DNA of 42,954 bases, from NCBI GenBank assembly GCA_947482825.1, contig CANKMT010000045.1:1-42954 (forward strand). Reading direction: 5' to 3'. This DNA comes from Betaproteobacteria bacterium (GTDB lineage Bacteria > Pseudomonadota > Gammaproteobacteria > Burkholderiales > SG8-39). Below, in pieces: positions 7,391 to 16,404 of the stretch; within the stretch, counting starts at the first letter, position 1; each line of letters starts with the position of its first letter. Made by a program: the position numbers and the translations under genes. A model generated the notes under the pieces. It was given only the letters and a program-made list of their open reading frames with translations, searched no databases and was not told the origin of the DNA.

Positions 7391-8167
7391 TCAATCCTGC
7401 GGACGGAAGGTTAGTATGAGTTCGCGCTGGAAAAGTTCACCCTTGTCCGGCTTCGGCAGCGGCGAGGACTTGATGATCGCGCGCTCGACGGCCGTGTCGT
7501 AGGCGATGTTGCCGCTTGGCTTGCGCAGTTTTACCGAGAGCACTTCGCCCGTCGGGAGCTGGATCACGTCGAAAACCGCTTCCGGATTGCCTTTGAGATC
7601 GATCGGCAGGATCCAGTTGCCCTTCACCTTGGCCTTGATCTTGTCCGCATAGGCGGACAACGCGCTTTTTTGCGCCGCGGCGTTGAACTCCCGGCGCTCG
7701 CGATCGGCTTTCATCGCGCCCTGCTCCCTCGCGAGCTCGTCGTGCATGCGCTTTTGCATTTCGTCTTCGCGCGGTTTCGCCAGAGTTGCCGGCTTTGCCG
7801 GCTCGGGTTTAGGCTTCACGGCCTCCGGCTTGGGCTTTGGCGGCTCCGGCTTCGGCTTCGGCTTCGGTTTGGGCGGCTCGGGCTTCGCCTTGATCGCGAT
7901 GTCGGGCTTGGGCGGTTCCACGATCGGTTCGGGCTTCGGCGGCACGGGTGGCTCGACGACGGGCTCAGGCTTCACTTCAACCCGCTCGACCGGCGGCGGC
8001 ACCCAGAGTTCGACGCTGATCGACTCCGGAGGCCGCGACTGCCAGCGCACGCCGAAGAAAAGGACACTGAACAACAGTGCATGGACAAGCACGGCTAGCA
8101 CCGCCGAACCGGCGAGGCCCGGCTCGTAGCGCTCTTCGAAATGCATCGGGACGGTGGCCGCGCTCAT
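7391..8167 (-). CDS. tolA: TolA, energy-transducing envelope protein
   Basis: 258 residues. A short cytoplasmic tail and one membrane helix (about 19-41, GSAVLAVLVHALLFSVLFFGV) anchor it next to TolQR. A long periplasmic stretch (about 55-135) is dominated by Pro-Lys-Pro-Glu repeats, then a charged helix (136-165) leads to the C-terminal TolA/TonB-type domain (about 165-258, SALSAYADKIKAKVKGNWIL). It transmits motor force to TolB-Pal. The spacer is TonB-like, Pro/Lys-rich instead of the long Ala/Lys/Glu helix of E. coli TolA, and the protein is clearly shorter than the 421 residues of E. coli. ATG 8167 is used; residue 8 is an alternative start. Confidence 0.92.
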   Translation of the reverse strand: MSAATVPMHFEERYEPGLAGSAVLAVLVHALLFSVLFFGVRWQSRPPESISVELWVPPPVERVEVKPEPVVEPPVPPKPEPIVEPPKPDIAIKAKPEPPKPKPKPKPEPPKPKPEAVKPKPEPAKPATLAKPREDEMQKRMHDELAREQGAMKADRERREFNAAAQKSALSAYADKIKAKVKGNWILPIDLKGNPEAVFDVIQLPTGEVLSVKLRKPSGNIAYDTAVERAIIKSSPLPKPDKGELFQRELILTFRPQD

Positions 8168-8195
8168 CGACCGATCATCGAATGTCCGCGCCGCT

Positions 8196-8621
8196 TCACT
8201 GCGCCGGCTTCACCGAAAGGCCGACCCGCTTGACCGCCTGCTTCTGCAACTCGTCCATGACCTCGAGCACGGCCTCGTACTTCACGTTCTTGTCGGCCGA
8301 GATCACAACGGGCTGGTCGGCGTTCCTGGCTTGCTTGGCCTTGACGATGGCGGCGAGTTCGCCTTTCGCAATGCGCTTCTCGTCTTGCACGGCCCCCTTT
8401 GCGTCGCGGTCGCGCACGATGATCGATGCGTCCTCGCGGATGACCACCTCGAGCGGCGTGGCCGGCGCCACCGACGACTTGCCAACGCTGGGCAGATCCA
8501 CGACGCCGGGGGTGATCAGCGGCGCCGTCACCATGAAGATGACCAGCAGCACGAGCATGACGTCGATATACGGCACGACGTTGATCTCGTTCATGAGCCG
8601 TCGGGAACTGCGCAGCCTCAT
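8196..8621 (-). CDS. tolR: TolR, ExbD-family motor protein
   Basis: 141 residues, typical for TolR. After RLMNEINVVPYIDVMLVLLV comes the single membrane helix (about 17-37) with the conserved Asp (PYID) that carries protons in the TolQR motor. The rest is the periplasmic dimer domain ending in GLSVKPAQ. It lies 14 bases after tolQ stops and 28 bases before tolA starts, within the same operon. Identification rests on the membrane motif and position. Confidence 0.96.
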   Translation of the reverse strand: MRLRSSRRLMNEINVVPYIDVMLVLLVIFMVTAPLITPGVVDLPSVGKSSVAPATPLEVVIREDASIIVRDRDAKGAVQDEKRIAKGELAAIVKAKQARNADQPVVISADKNVKYEAVLEVMDELQKQAVKRVGLSVKPAQ

Positions 8622-8635
8622 TTCGGTTTCTGTCC

Positions 8636-9319
8636 CTATCCGCGTGCAGTCTGGCGCTGGAGGATGTTGGAGAACTCCTCCATGAAGCTTTCGAAGCGGA
8701 TCGCGAGGCGATCGATGTCGTGCGAATAGCGGTTATAGGCGACCACCGCGGGGATCGCCGCGAACAGGCCGATCGCGGTGGCTACCAGCGCCTCCGCGAT
8801 GCCCGGGGCCACCTGCGCGAGCGTCGCCTGCTGGACGTTGGCCAGGCCGCGGAACGCGTGCATGATTCCCCAGACGGTGCCGAACAGGCCCACATAGGGG
8901 CTCACCGAACCGGCCGAAGCCAGGAAGGAGAGGTGGCTTTCGAGCACGTCCATTTCGCGTTGGTAGGTTGCGCGCATCGCGCGACGCGCGCCGTCGACCA
9001 TGGTGCTCGCATCCGTGCCGCGCTGGCCGCGCAGCTTGGAAAATTCGCGAAAGCCCGCTTCGAAGATGCGCTCGAGGCTGCCGATCGAATGGCGGTTGTT
9101 GACCGCGCCCTGGTAGAGCAGGTTGAGGTCGTTGCCGCCCCAGAACTCCTTCTCGAAGGTCTCGGTCTCCGCGCGCGCGCGGCGGATCGCGAACATCTTG
9201 CGGAAGATGAACAGCCAGCTCATGAACGAGACGCCGAGGAGCAGCGCCATCACGAACTTCACCACCAGGCTGGCGCTCGCCACCAGCGTCCAGATTTCCA
9301 GGTCCTGGGTTACGTTCAT
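8636..9319 (-). CDS. tolQ: TolQ, ExbB/MotA-family proton channel
   Basis: 227 residues from ATG 9319. The frame is open further upstream but reads through ybgC there, so the long version is rejected. Three membrane helices are visible: about 12-38, 130-155 (SPYVGLFGTVWGIMHAFRGL) and 165-195 (GIAEALVATAIGLFAAIPAVVAYN). The last two line the proton path with TolR. The cytoplasmic loop lies between helices 1 and 2. GGATGA near the ybgC stop may serve as its ribosome site. It drives the Tol-Pal system needed for outer-membrane constriction at division. Confidence 0.95.
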   Translation of the reverse strand: MNVTQDLEIWTLVASASLVVKFVMALLLGVSFMSWLFIFRKMFAIRRARAETETFEKEFWGGNDLNLLYQGAVNNRHSIGSLERIFEAGFREFSKLRGQRGTDASTMVDGARRAMRATYQREMDVLESHLSFLASAGSVSPYVGLFGTVWGIMHAFRGLANVQQATLAQVAPGIAEALVATAIGLFAAIPAVVAYNRYSHDIDRLAIRFESFMEEFSNILQRQTARG

Positions 9320-9329
9320 GGTTCGATTT

Positions 9330-9761
9330 TCATCCGCTCGTTTCCAGAATTTGCCTGAGGACCGCGGGCATCCGCACCGGCCGCTGCCGATCCCGGTCGA
9401 CGAGCGCCAGGCGTACCCGGCCTTCGACCAGGAGATCGGGCCCGCGTTCCACGCGCTGCTCGAATTCCACGCTCGCGGGCCCAAGCGACGCTGCGCGCGC
9501 CGTCGCGACCAGCAAGTCGTTCAGCCGCGCAGGGCGATGGTAGCGCACCGTAATGCCGTGCACCATAAACAATATCCGCGATTCATCGGCGAATCGCGCG
9601 AGGTCGAAGCCACGCGCATTGAGAAGCTCGGTGCGCGCGCGCTCCATGAAATCGAGGTAGCGCGCGTGGAAGACCACGCCGCCGGCATCCGTGTCCTGGT
9701 AATAGACTCGAACTGGAAGGTTGAACTGCGCGTTGAACGGCGCACCTGACGGCGCGCTCAC
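9330..9761 (-). CDS. ybgC: Acyl-CoA thioester hydrolase YbgC, hotdog fold
   Basis: 143 residues with a GTG start at 9761. GGAAGG stands seven bases before it and the GTG overlaps the rhomboid stop (GTGA). The longer open frame runs through the rhomboid gene and is rejected. VYYQDTDAGGVVFHARYLDFMERARTE contains the catalytic Asp of 4-hydroxybenzoyl-CoA thioesterase-type hotdog enzymes. In E. coli YbgC hydrolyses short acyl-CoAs, binds acyl carrier protein and is encoded with tolQ. Here it likewise immediately precedes tolQ. The substrate in this organism is unknown. Confidence 0.93.
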   Translation of the reverse strand: MSAPSGAPFNAQFNLPVRVYYQDTDAGGVVFHARYLDFMERARTELLNARGFDLARFADESRILFMVHGITVRYHRPARLNDLLVATARAASLGPASVEFEQRVERGPDLLVEGRVRLALVDRDRQRPVRMPAVLRQILETSG

Positions 9762-10930
9762 GGATTCGCCTTCCGGTCGCGCATTTCGCGCATCATCACT
9801 TGCGACCTTGCGGAAAGCTCTTCGGCGCGGCGCAGACGCACGGCGTCCCCCGACTGCAGGCCGGCGGCATATTCGGCGAACATCTCGCGCCGGACGCCGA
9901 CGAATTCGGTGAGCGCGCGCACCTTGTCGGCCGTCGGCGCACCCGGATCGACCTTGAGCGCGCTGAAACGCGCGTGGGCCACGTTCCAACCCGGAACGAC
10001 GTCCTTCTCGAAGCCCTCGCCCAACTGGCGGTCAGTGATGCGCCCGGCTTTCCTTGCTTCGATCAGCGAACCGGCCTTTTTCGCAAGCACTTCTTCCTCG
10101 GCGCCGAACTGCTGGATTGCGGTGATCGCCGCTTGCTGCGCGGCATACGAATACTTGGCAGGCGGCAGCAGCATGAAAAGCGATCCCAGCGATAGCACGA
10201 CAAATCCAACGGCAATGGCAGTGCGGCCCACCGTGAGCGGCGCACGTGGGTCGAGCGACTGCGCGAGCGGCCGCGCGAGCAGCCACGCGAGCAGAAAGCC
10301 GCCTGCGAAGCCGCCCGCATGGGCTGCGTTGTCGATGGCCGAAACCATGGCGCCGATGGCGATCGAATAGGCGATGAAGGCGATCGTGCTGCCCGTGAGG
10401 CTCTTGAGCACGCTGCGCGGCACCGAACCCGGCTGGCGCAGCACATAAGCACCCAGCGCACCAAACACGCCGAAGACTGCGCCGGAAGCGCCCGCGCTCA
10501 CGACGCGGTCCGCATTCCACAGCAGGCTCGCGAAGCTCCCGGTGAGGCCGGCGAAAACGTAGATTGCAATGAACGAGGCGTTTCCATAGAGCCGCTCGAC
10601 CAGCCTGCCGGCACTCCAGAGCGCCCACATGTTCATGGCGAGGTGAAGGATCCCGAAATGCAGGACGGTGCACGCGAACAGGCGCCACCATTCGCCTTCC
10701 TTGGTGAGCGGCCCGAAGTTCGCACCCCAGCGCAGGTGGACCTCGGTGTTCGATGTCATCAACCCCGCGCCATCGGCCAGCATCGCCAGAAATACGATCA
10801 CGTTGACCGCAATGATCGCGTGCGTAACCCAGACCCTGGGCGTGGCGCTGTGCAGCCGGTAGCCGAACAGGCCCTGCTCCGCGGCCTGCTCCTCCGCCGA
10901 GCGCGCGTCCTGCCCCGGACTGCCGGACAC
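9758..10930 (-). CDS. Rhomboid-family intramembrane serine protease with C-terminal extension
   Basis: 390 residues. After a 30-residue cytoplasmic lead, the six-helix rhomboid core spans about 33-250. It has WWRLF (81-85), the HxxxN oxyanion motif HLAMN (96-100), the nucleophile Ser149 in GASGAVFG and the catalytic His204 in NAAHAGGFAGG. It cleaves membrane helices within the bilayer. A further hydrophobic segment (about 240-258) and a soluble helical tail of about 130 residues (260-390) follow, with no named domain. It lies between ruvB and ybgC, 2 bases after ruvB and overlapping ybgC by 4, so it is part of the ruv-tol transcript. E. coli has no rhomboid at this place. Confidence 0.9.
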   Translation of the reverse strand: MSGSPGQDARSAEEQAAEQGLFGYRLHSATPRVWVTHAIIAVNVIVFLAMLADGAGLMTSNTEVHLRWGANFGPLTKEGEWWRLFACTVLHFGILHLAMNMWALWSAGRLVERLYGNASFIAIYVFAGLTGSFASLLWNADRVVSAGASGAVFGVFGALGAYVLRQPGSVPRSVLKSLTGSTIAFIAYSIAIGAMVSAIDNAAHAGGFAGGFLLAWLLARPLAQSLDPRAPLTVGRTAIAVGFVVLSLGSLFMLLPPAKYSYAAQQAAITAIQQFGAEEEVLAKKAGSLIEARKAGRITDRQLGEGFEKDVVPGWNVAHARFSALKVDPGAPTADKVRALTEFVGVRREMFAEYAAGLQSGDAVRLRRAEELSARSQVMMREMRDRKANP

Positions 10931-10932
10931 GT

Positions 10933-12009
10933 TCAGTCCGGGTTTCCTTTCTCGGGCTCCGGCGGGAGGCTGCTCAACAGGTCTGCCGCGCCGTTCATCC
11001 CTGAGGGTGCGACGAGGCCGAAATGCCGGTAAGCCTGCAACGTTGCCATGCGCCCGCGCGGCGTGCGCTGCAGGTAGCCTTGCTGGATCAGGTAAGGTTC
11101 GAGCACGTCTTCGATGGTGTCGCGCTCTTCGCCGATCGCGGCCGCGAGGTTTTCGACGCCCACCGGGCCGCCGCCGAAGCGTTCGATCACCGCGAGCAGA
11201 AGCTTCCTGTCCATCACGTCGAACCCGAGCGGATCGACGTCGAGCATCCTGAGCGCAGCTTCGGCCACCGCCTTGGTGACGATGCCGTCGGCCCTGACCT
11301 GCGCGTAATCGCGCACCCTGCGCAATAGCCGGTTCGCGATGCGCGGCGTGCCGCGCGAGCGGCGCGCGATCTCCGGCGCCCCTTCGCCTTCAATGCCCAC
11401 TTCGAGCAACTGGGCCGAGCGCCGCACGATCAAAGTCAGCTCGGCCTCGTTATAGAACTCCAGCCGCGCGACGATCCCGAACCGGTCACGCAGCGGATTC
11501 GTAAGCATTCCGGCGCGCGTAGTCGCCCCCACCAGCGTGAACGGCGGCAGGTCGAGCTTGATCGAACGCGCCGCGGGGCCCTCGCCGATCATGATGTCGA
11601 TCTGGTAGTCCTCCAATGCCGGGTAGAGGATCTCCTCGACCACCGGCGAGAGGCGGTGGATCTCGTCGATGAAGAGCACGTCGCGCGGCTCCAGGTTGGT
11701 GAGCAGCGCGGCGAGGTCGCCGGGGCGCTCGAGCACAGGGCCTGAGGTCTGGCGCAGCCCGACGCCCATCTCGCGCGAGATGATGTGCGCCAGAGTGGTC
11801 TTGCCCAAGCCGGGGGGGCCGAAGAGGAGCACATGGTCGAGCGCTTCCTTCCGGCCGCGCGCGGCCTGGATGAAGATTTCGAGCTGCTCGCGGATTTTCT
11901 TCTGGCCGACGTAGTCCGCAAGCTTCTGCGGGCGCAGCGCGCGCTCGATCTGCTCCTCCTGCACCGAGACGGGAGCAGCCGAGATCAATCGGTCGGTTTC
12001 GATCGCCAC
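10933..12009 (-). CDS. ruvB: Holliday junction branch migration helicase RuvB
   Basis: 358 residues. Walker A is GPPGLGKTT (about 64-72) and Walker B is LFIDEIHRL (about 115-123). Further motifs are sensor 1 with the Arg finger region ([19 protein letters not shown], about 160-178) and the C-terminal winged helix ([18 protein letters not shown]). It is the hexameric AAA+ motor that works with RuvA on Holliday junctions in the cytoplasm. The start is 1 base after the ruvA stop. The N-terminal residues before [12 protein letters not shown] vary in the family and are unremarkable. Confidence 0.97.
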   Translation of the reverse strand: MAIETDRLISAAPVSVQEEQIERALRPQKLADYVGQKKIREQLEIFIQAARGRKEALDHVLLFGPPGLGKTTLAHIISREMGVGLRQTSGPVLERPGDLAALLTNLEPRDVLFIDEIHRLSPVVEEILYPALEDYQIDIMIGEGPAARSIKLDLPPFTLVGATTRAGMLTNPLRDRFGIVARLEFYNEAELTLIVRRSAQLLEVGIEGEGAPEIARRSRGTPRIANRLLRRVRDYAQVRADGIVTKAVAEAALRMLDVDPLGFDVMDRKLLLAVIERFGGGPVGVENLAAAIGEERDTIEDVLEPYLIQQGYLQRTPRGRMATLQAYRHFGLVAPSGMNGAADLLSSLPPEPEKGNPD

Positions 12010-12010
12010 T

Positions 12011-12592
12011 TCAGGATTTTGCCAGAGCTTTCAATGCGGTCCGGATGCCGTCGGATACCGGCATGTCGGCGGGCACCTGCCTGATCGCGAGCAGGGCTTC
12101 CTTCTCGCTGTACCCCAGCCCAAGCAGCGCGTTGAGCACGTCCGAACTCGTGCTGGGCTGAGCGCCGGAGGAGCCCGCGCCGGCAATTGCGTCGGCGAGC
12201 TTTCCCTTGAGTTCGAGCAGAAGTCTTTCCGCGGTCTTCTTTCCAATGCCCGGCACTTTGGTCAGCCGGGCCGGGTCCTGCGTGGCAACCGCCTGCGCAA
12301 GATCGTTGACCGAGAGGCCGGATAAAACCGACAGCGCAGTGCGCGCGCCAACGCCCGAGATGCGGATGAGCTTGCGGAAGGCCGAGCGCTCTTCCTCGGT
12401 GCCGAAACCGAACAGGATGTGCGCGTCTTCGCGCACCACCAGGTGCGTTAGCAGCACGACCTTCTCTCCGGTGGCCGGCAGGTTGTAGAACGTGCTCATC
12501 GGCACGTCGATTTCATAGCCCACGCCGCCGACATCCACCATGACTTGCGGCGGATTCTTGGCGACGAGCAGTCCTGACAGCCGTCCGATCAA
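12011..12592 (-). CDS. ruvA: Holliday junction branch migration protein RuvA
   Basis: 193 residues with a TTG start at 12592, giving the family-standard beginning M-IGRLSG. GGGAGG stands upstream and TTG overlaps the ruvC stop (TTGA). An OB-fold N-terminal domain (1-63) is followed by two helix-hairpin-helix motifs ([15 protein letters not shown] and [19 protein letters not shown], about 70-125) that bind the junction. A flexible linker (about 130-145) leads to the C-terminal UBA-like domain ([20 protein letters not shown]) that contacts RuvB. The longer frame upstream is the shadow of ruvC. Confidence 0.96.
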   Translation of the reverse strand: MIGRLSGLLVAKNPPQVMVDVGGVGYEIDVPMSTFYNLPATGEKVVLLTHLVVREDAHILFGFGTEEERSAFRKLIRISGVGARTALSVLSGLSVNDLAQAVATQDPARLTKVPGIGKKTAERLLLELKGKLADAIAGAGSSGAQPSTSSDVLNALLGLGYSEKEALLAIRQVPADMPVSDGIRTALKALAKS

Positions 12593-13125
12593 ACCAGCCT
12601 CCCGTTCTTCATGCGGCGGCCCAGCGTGGGGAAGGCGCCCATTCCCTGGCCGGCGTGCGCATGGCAGATCGCGCAGGCAAGCGCATCCGCGGCGTCCGGG
12701 CTCGGGTCGCCCGGCAGCGCAAGCAATCGCTTTACCATCATCTGCACCTGCTCCTTGCCGGCTTTTCCCACACCCACGACGGCCAGCTTGACCTGCAATG
12801 CAGTGTACTCGGCGACCGGCACGCACGCGAGAACGGCGGCGCAGATGGCCGCCCCGCGCGCCTGGCCGAGCAGCAGCGTCGACTGCGGGTTGACATTGAC
12901 GAAGACTTTCTCGATCGCGGCCTGGTCAGGGTGGTTTGTCTCGATCACTTCGCGGAGTCCCTCCAACAGCACCTTGATGCGCTCGGGCAATTCACCTTGC
13001 CCGCTCTTCACGCAGCCGCTTGTCACATAGGCGAGGCGGGGACCGGTCTTGTCGATGACGCCGAAGCCGGTGACCCTCAGGCCGGGGTCGATGCCGAGGA
13101 TGCGGATGCGGGTGGGCTTATTCAA
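12589..13125 (-). CDS. ruvC: Crossover junction endodeoxyribonuclease RuvC
   Basis: 178 residues from TTG 13125. No ATG or GTG exists between the yebC stop and the conserved [16 protein letters not shown], so a TTG start seven or so residues ahead of it is the only reasonable choice; no strong ribosome site is visible. Catalytic acids are Asp in GIDPG, Glu in AIEKVFVN and the Asp pair in [16 protein letters not shown]. It resolves Holliday junctions as a dimer after RuvAB migration. It overlaps ruvA by four bases at its 3' end. The product is certain; the start is not. Confidence 0.94.
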   Translation of the reverse strand: MNKPTRIRILGIDPGLRVTGFGVIDKTGPRLAYVTSGCVKSGQGELPERIKVLLEGLREVIETNHPDQAAIEKVFVNVNPQSTLLLGQARGAAICAAVLACVPVAEYTALQVKLAVVGVGKAGKEQVQMMVKRLLALPGDPSPDAADALACAICHAHAGQGMGAFPTLGRRMKNGRLV

Positions 13126-13154
13126 AAACGAGCCCGCCGCTTGAACCCAACGGG

Positions 13155-13883
13155 TCAGGCCTCGTCCAGCGCCGCGGTCGTGTAGACCTCCTGCACGTCG
13201 TCCAGGCCTTCGAGTGCATCGAGAAGCTTGCGCATCTTCACCGCGTCCTCGCCTGTAAGCGCATTCTCGAGCGTGGGCTTCATCGTGATTTCGGCAACCT
13301 CGTGCTTGAGGCCGGCCTTTTCGAGGCCCGCCCTGACCTGCGCGAAATCCGCAGGCGCGCAGATGACCTCGATCGAGCCGTCTTCGTTGGCGATCACGTC
13401 CTCGGCGCCGGCATCCAGCGCGGCTTCCATGACCTTGTCTTCGGTCAGGCCGGGCGCGAACAGGAACTGCCCGCAGTGCTTGAAGAGGAAAGACACCGAA
13501 CCGTCGGTGCCCAGATTGCCGCCGTTCTTCGCGAAGGCATGCCGCACCTCGGCCACAGTGCGCGTGCGGTTGTCGGTCATGCAATCGACGATGATCGCCG
13601 CGCCGGCGATGCCGTAGCCCTCGTAGCGGATCTCTTCATAGGCCACCCCTTCCAGCGTGCCGGCCCCGCGAGCGACCGCGTTCTGGACGCTGTCCTTGGG
13701 CATGTTGGCCTCGCGCGCCTTGTCCATCGCAAGGCGCAGGCGCGGATTGGTCCCCGGATCCGCCCCGCCGAGACGCGCGGCCACGGTGATTTCCTTGATC
13801 ACGCGCGTGAAAATCTTGCCCCGCTTGGCGTCCTGCCGCCCCTTGCGGTGCTGGATGTTCGCCCATTTGCTGTGTCCAGCCAT
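13155..13883 (-). CDS. yebC: YebC/PmpR (TACO1) family protein
   Basis: 242 residues beginning [20 protein letters not shown], the invariant start of the family, with AGGCG just upstream. Three-domain layout: a basic N-terminal domain (1-80) and two alpha/beta domains ([43 protein letters not shown]). Members have been described as DNA-binding regulators (PmpR, YebC) and as ribosome-associated translation factors that help at proline stretches; the sequence does not decide which. Placed ahead of ruvC as in most proteobacteria, and probably first gene of the long minus-strand operon. Confidence 0.95.
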   Translation of the reverse strand: MAGHSKWANIQHRKGRQDAKRGKIFTRVIKEITVAARLGGADPGTNPRLRLAMDKAREANMPKDSVQNAVARGAGTLEGVAYEEIRYEGYGIAGAAIIVDCMTDNRTRTVAEVRHAFAKNGGNLGTDGSVSFLFKHCGQFLFAPGLTEDKVMEAALDAGAEDVIANEDGSIEVICAPADFAQVRAGLEKAGLKHEVAEITMKPTLENALTGEDAVKMRKLLDALEGLDDVQEVYTTAALDEA

Positions 13884-13927
13884 CGATCGCCTAAGAAGTA
13901 GATGCGGGGAAGTGGTGCAGGAGAACG

Positions 13928-13933
13928 TATAAT
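13928..13933 (+). promoter_or_regulatory. TATAAT -10 box immediately upstream of the yjgR-like gene
   Basis: A perfect TATAAT ends 9 bases before the ATG at 13943, and the bases between (TTTACCTCT) contain no Shine-Dalgarno. With normal spacing transcription would start about three bases before the ATG, giving a leaderless or nearly leaderless message. The -35 position (about 13905-13910, CGGGGA) is poor, so this is a tentative promoter. Confidence 0.4.
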
Positions 13934-13942
13934 TTTACCTCT

Positions 13943-15469
13943 ATGGCCCAGCCCCTGCTCATTGCGAAAAACAACGCCGCCGAACTCGTGCTGCTGCCGG
14001 GCCTGGCCAATCGCCACGGCCTGATCACCGGCGCGACCGGCACCGGCAAGACCGTAACCCTCCAATCAATGGCGCAGGCCTTCTCTTCGATCGGCGTGCC
14101 GGTGTTCATGGCCGACGTGAAAGGCGACCTCGCCGGCGTAGCCAAGGCCGGCGGGAGCAACGCGCGCGTCGCCGAGCGCATCAAGACGCTCGAGCTCGAT
14201 GTGAAGTACGAAGCCTGCCCGGCGGCGTTCTGGGATGTGTTCGCTGAAAGCGGCCATCCGGTGCGCGCGACGATCTCGGACATGGGCCCGCTTTTGCTGT
14301 CGAGCATGCTGAGCCTGAACGACACGCAGGAAGGCGTGTTGAATCTCGTGTTCAAGATCGCCGACGACAACGGCCTCCTGCTGCTCGATGCGAAGGACTT
14401 GCGCGCGATGCTCCAGCACGTCGGCGACAACGCTTCGCAGTTCCAGACCGAGTACGGAAACATCTCGGCGGCTTCGGTCGGCGCAATCCAGCGCGGCCTG
14501 CTCGCGATCGAAAGCCAGGGCGCCGACAAGTTCTTCGGCGAGCCGATGCTCGACATCGCGGATCTGATGCAGACCGAAGGTGGCAAGGGCGTGGTCAATA
14601 TCCTCGCCGCCGACAAGCTCATGAATTCGCCCAAGCTCTACGCGACTTTCCTTTTGTGGATGCTGGCCGAGCTGTTCGAGCACCTGCCTGAAGTGGGCGA
14701 TCCGGAGAAACCCAAGCTGGTGTTCTTCTTCGACGAGGCACACCTGCTCTTCAATGACGCGCCCAAGGCATTGCTCACCAAGATCGAGCAGGTCGTGCGC
14801 CTGATCCGCTCGAAAGGCGTCGGCGTCTATTTCGTGACCCAGAACCCGCTCGACATCCCCGAGTCGGTGCTCGGCCAGCTCTCCAATCGCGTGCAGCATG
14901 CTTTGCGCGCCTTCACGCCCAAGGACCAGAAAGCCGTCAAGTCCGCCGCGGACACACTCCGGCCGAACCCGAAACTCAAGACCGACCAGGTCATCATGGA
15001 ACTCGCGGTCGGCGAAGCGTTGGTGAGCTTCCTGGACGAAAAGGGCCGGCCCGGCATGGTCGAGCGCGCCTTCGTCGTGCCGCCGGGCAGCCAGCTCGGG
15101 CCGATCGATCCGTCGGAACGCAGGAAGGCCATCGAATCGTCGACGGTCTACGGCCACTACGAAAAAGCCATCGACCGTGAATCGGCCTACGAAAAGCTCA
15201 AGGGCCGCGCAGTCGAACGGCACGAAAACGCGCCAGCCCAACAGAAACAGGGATCAACTCCAACGGCGCAAGCGCCGGCCGGCGGTGGGGCCGGCAGCGT
15301 AATGTCCGACATCCTTTTCGGTCGCACCGGGCCACGCGGCGGCCAGCAATCGAAGGGAATGATCGAGGCCGTCGCCACCAGCGCGGCCCGCGCCATCGGA
15401 TCGGAACTCGGGCGCCAGGTCCTGCGGGGCGTGCTCGGCTCGATTCTCGGCGGCACGAAGCGCAAGTAG
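13943..15469 (+). CDS. HerA-like ATPase of the DUF853/YjgR family
   Basis: 508 residues. The Walker A is [14 protein letters not shown] (about 30-43) and the Walker [14 protein letters not shown] (about 256-268). [28 protein letters not shown] resembles the HerA/FtsK-type sensor and arginine finger region. The tail (about 410-508) is low-complexity and glycine/alanine-rich. YjgR-type proteins are cytoplasmic P-loop ATPases of unproven role. The gene is divergent from yebC, with 59 bases between. Its stop overlaps the GTG of the following transporter by one base. It has no visible ribosome site and may be read from a leaderless message. Confidence 0.88.
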   Translation: MAQPLLIAKNNAAELVLLPGLANRHGLITGATGTGKTVTLQSMAQAFSSIGVPVFMADVKGDLAGVAKAGGSNARVAERIKTLELDVKYEACPAAFWDVFAESGHPVRATISDMGPLLLSSMLSLNDTQEGVLNLVFKIADDNGLLLLDAKDLRAMLQHVGDNASQFQTEYGNISAASVGAIQRGLLAIESQGADKFFGEPMLDIADLMQTEGGKGVVNILAADKLMNSPKLYATFLLWMLAELFEHLPEVGDPEKPKLVFFFDEAHLLFNDAPKALLTKIEQVVRLIRSKGVGVYFVTQNPLDIPESVLGQLSNRVQHALRAFTPKDQKAVKSAADTLRPNPKLKTDQVIMELAVGEALVSFLDEKGRPGMVERAFVVPPGSQLGPIDPSERRKAIESSTVYGHYEKAIDRESAYEKLKGRAVERHENAPAQQKQGSTPTAQAPAGGGAGSVMSDILFGRTGPRGGQQSKGMIEAVATSAARAIGSELGRQVLRGVLGSILGGTKRK

Positions 15470-16404
15470 TGGCCGGGGTTTCCTACCGGGCCTGGGGGCT
15501 CCTCTTCGCCCTCGGCGGCGTCGTCGGCTTCGGTTTCCGCCCGGTCTTCGTCAAGCTCTGCTACGCCGTCCAGCCGGTCAGCCCGGTCACGCTACTGTTC
15601 CTGCGCATGACGCTGTCGCTGCCGTTCTTTATTGCGGTGGCCTGGTGGCTTGCCTATCGGGATACCCAACGCCGCATCGGCGGGCGCAAGCGCTCGCCGC
15701 TCACACCGCGCGAGTGGGCCGCCACCGGCGCCCTCGCCTTCATGGGGTACTACCTTGCCAGTTTCCTCGATTTCATCGGGCTGCAGTACGTAGGCGCCGG
15801 CATCGGACGCCTGCTCCTCTTCATGTATCCGACCATGGTGCTGCTGCTCTCGTTCCTCTTCCTGCATAAGCGCCCGGCGGCCAGCGAGATCACTGCTCTC
15901 GCGATCAGCTACGCAGGCATTGCGCTCGTGGTGTCCGGCCAGATCGGCGCGAGCGGCCAGGACCAGCTGTTCCTCTTCGGGGTGCTCATGTGCCTCACGA
16001 GCGCCCTGTGCTACGCCGTCTACCTCGTCGCGGGCAGCGAACTCACGCGCCGCATCGGCTCGATGCGTTTCACCGCCTACACGATGATGCTCGCCACGAT
16101 ACCGGCGGTGATCCAGTTCCTCGCGGTGGAGCCGCTCGACTCGCTCGACCTGCAGCCGCGCATGTGGTGGTACCTCGCGGTCATGGTGGTATTCGCCACC
16201 GTGGTGCCGGTGTTCCTGGTGGCCGAGGCGCTCAGGCGCATCGGCGCAAACCATTTCGCCCTCATCGGCGCAGTCGGCCCGGTCGTCACCGTCTACGCCG
16301 GTGCGGTCGGACTCGAAGAGCCCGTCACGCTCCTGCAAATTGCCGGGAGCATCCTCGTCATCTCGGGTGTCCTGCTCGTTTCACTCAAAGCCAAAATTTC
16401 ATGA
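15469..16404 (+). CDS. EamA/DMT-superfamily transporter
   Basis: 311 residues from GTG 15469 (TAGTG overlap with the previous stop). Ten hydrophobic segments arranged as two five-helix EamA repeats, the first beginning about residue 8 ([20 protein letters not shown]) and the second near 165 ([20 protein letters not shown]). The ends of the repeats carry the conserved acidic [23 protein letters not shown] block. Such carriers usually export amino acids or related metabolites; no substrate is evident. The stop overlaps the ATG of ybiT (ATGA), so the three genes form one transcription unit. Confidence 0.88.
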   Translation: MAGVSYRAWGLLFALGGVVGFGFRPVFVKLCYAVQPVSPVTLLFLRMTLSLPFFIAVAWWLAYRDTQRRIGGRKRSPLTPREWAATGALAFMGYYLASFLDFIGLQYVGAGIGRLLLFMYPTMVLLLSFLFLHKRPAASEITALAISYAGIALVVSGQIGASGQDQLFLFGVLMCLTSALCYAVYLVAGSELTRRIGSMRFTAYTMMLATIPAVIQFLAVEPLDSLDLQPRMWWYLAVMVVFATVVPVFLVAEALRRIGANHFALIGAVGPVVTVYAGAVGLEEPVTLLQIAGSILVISGVLLVSLKAKIS

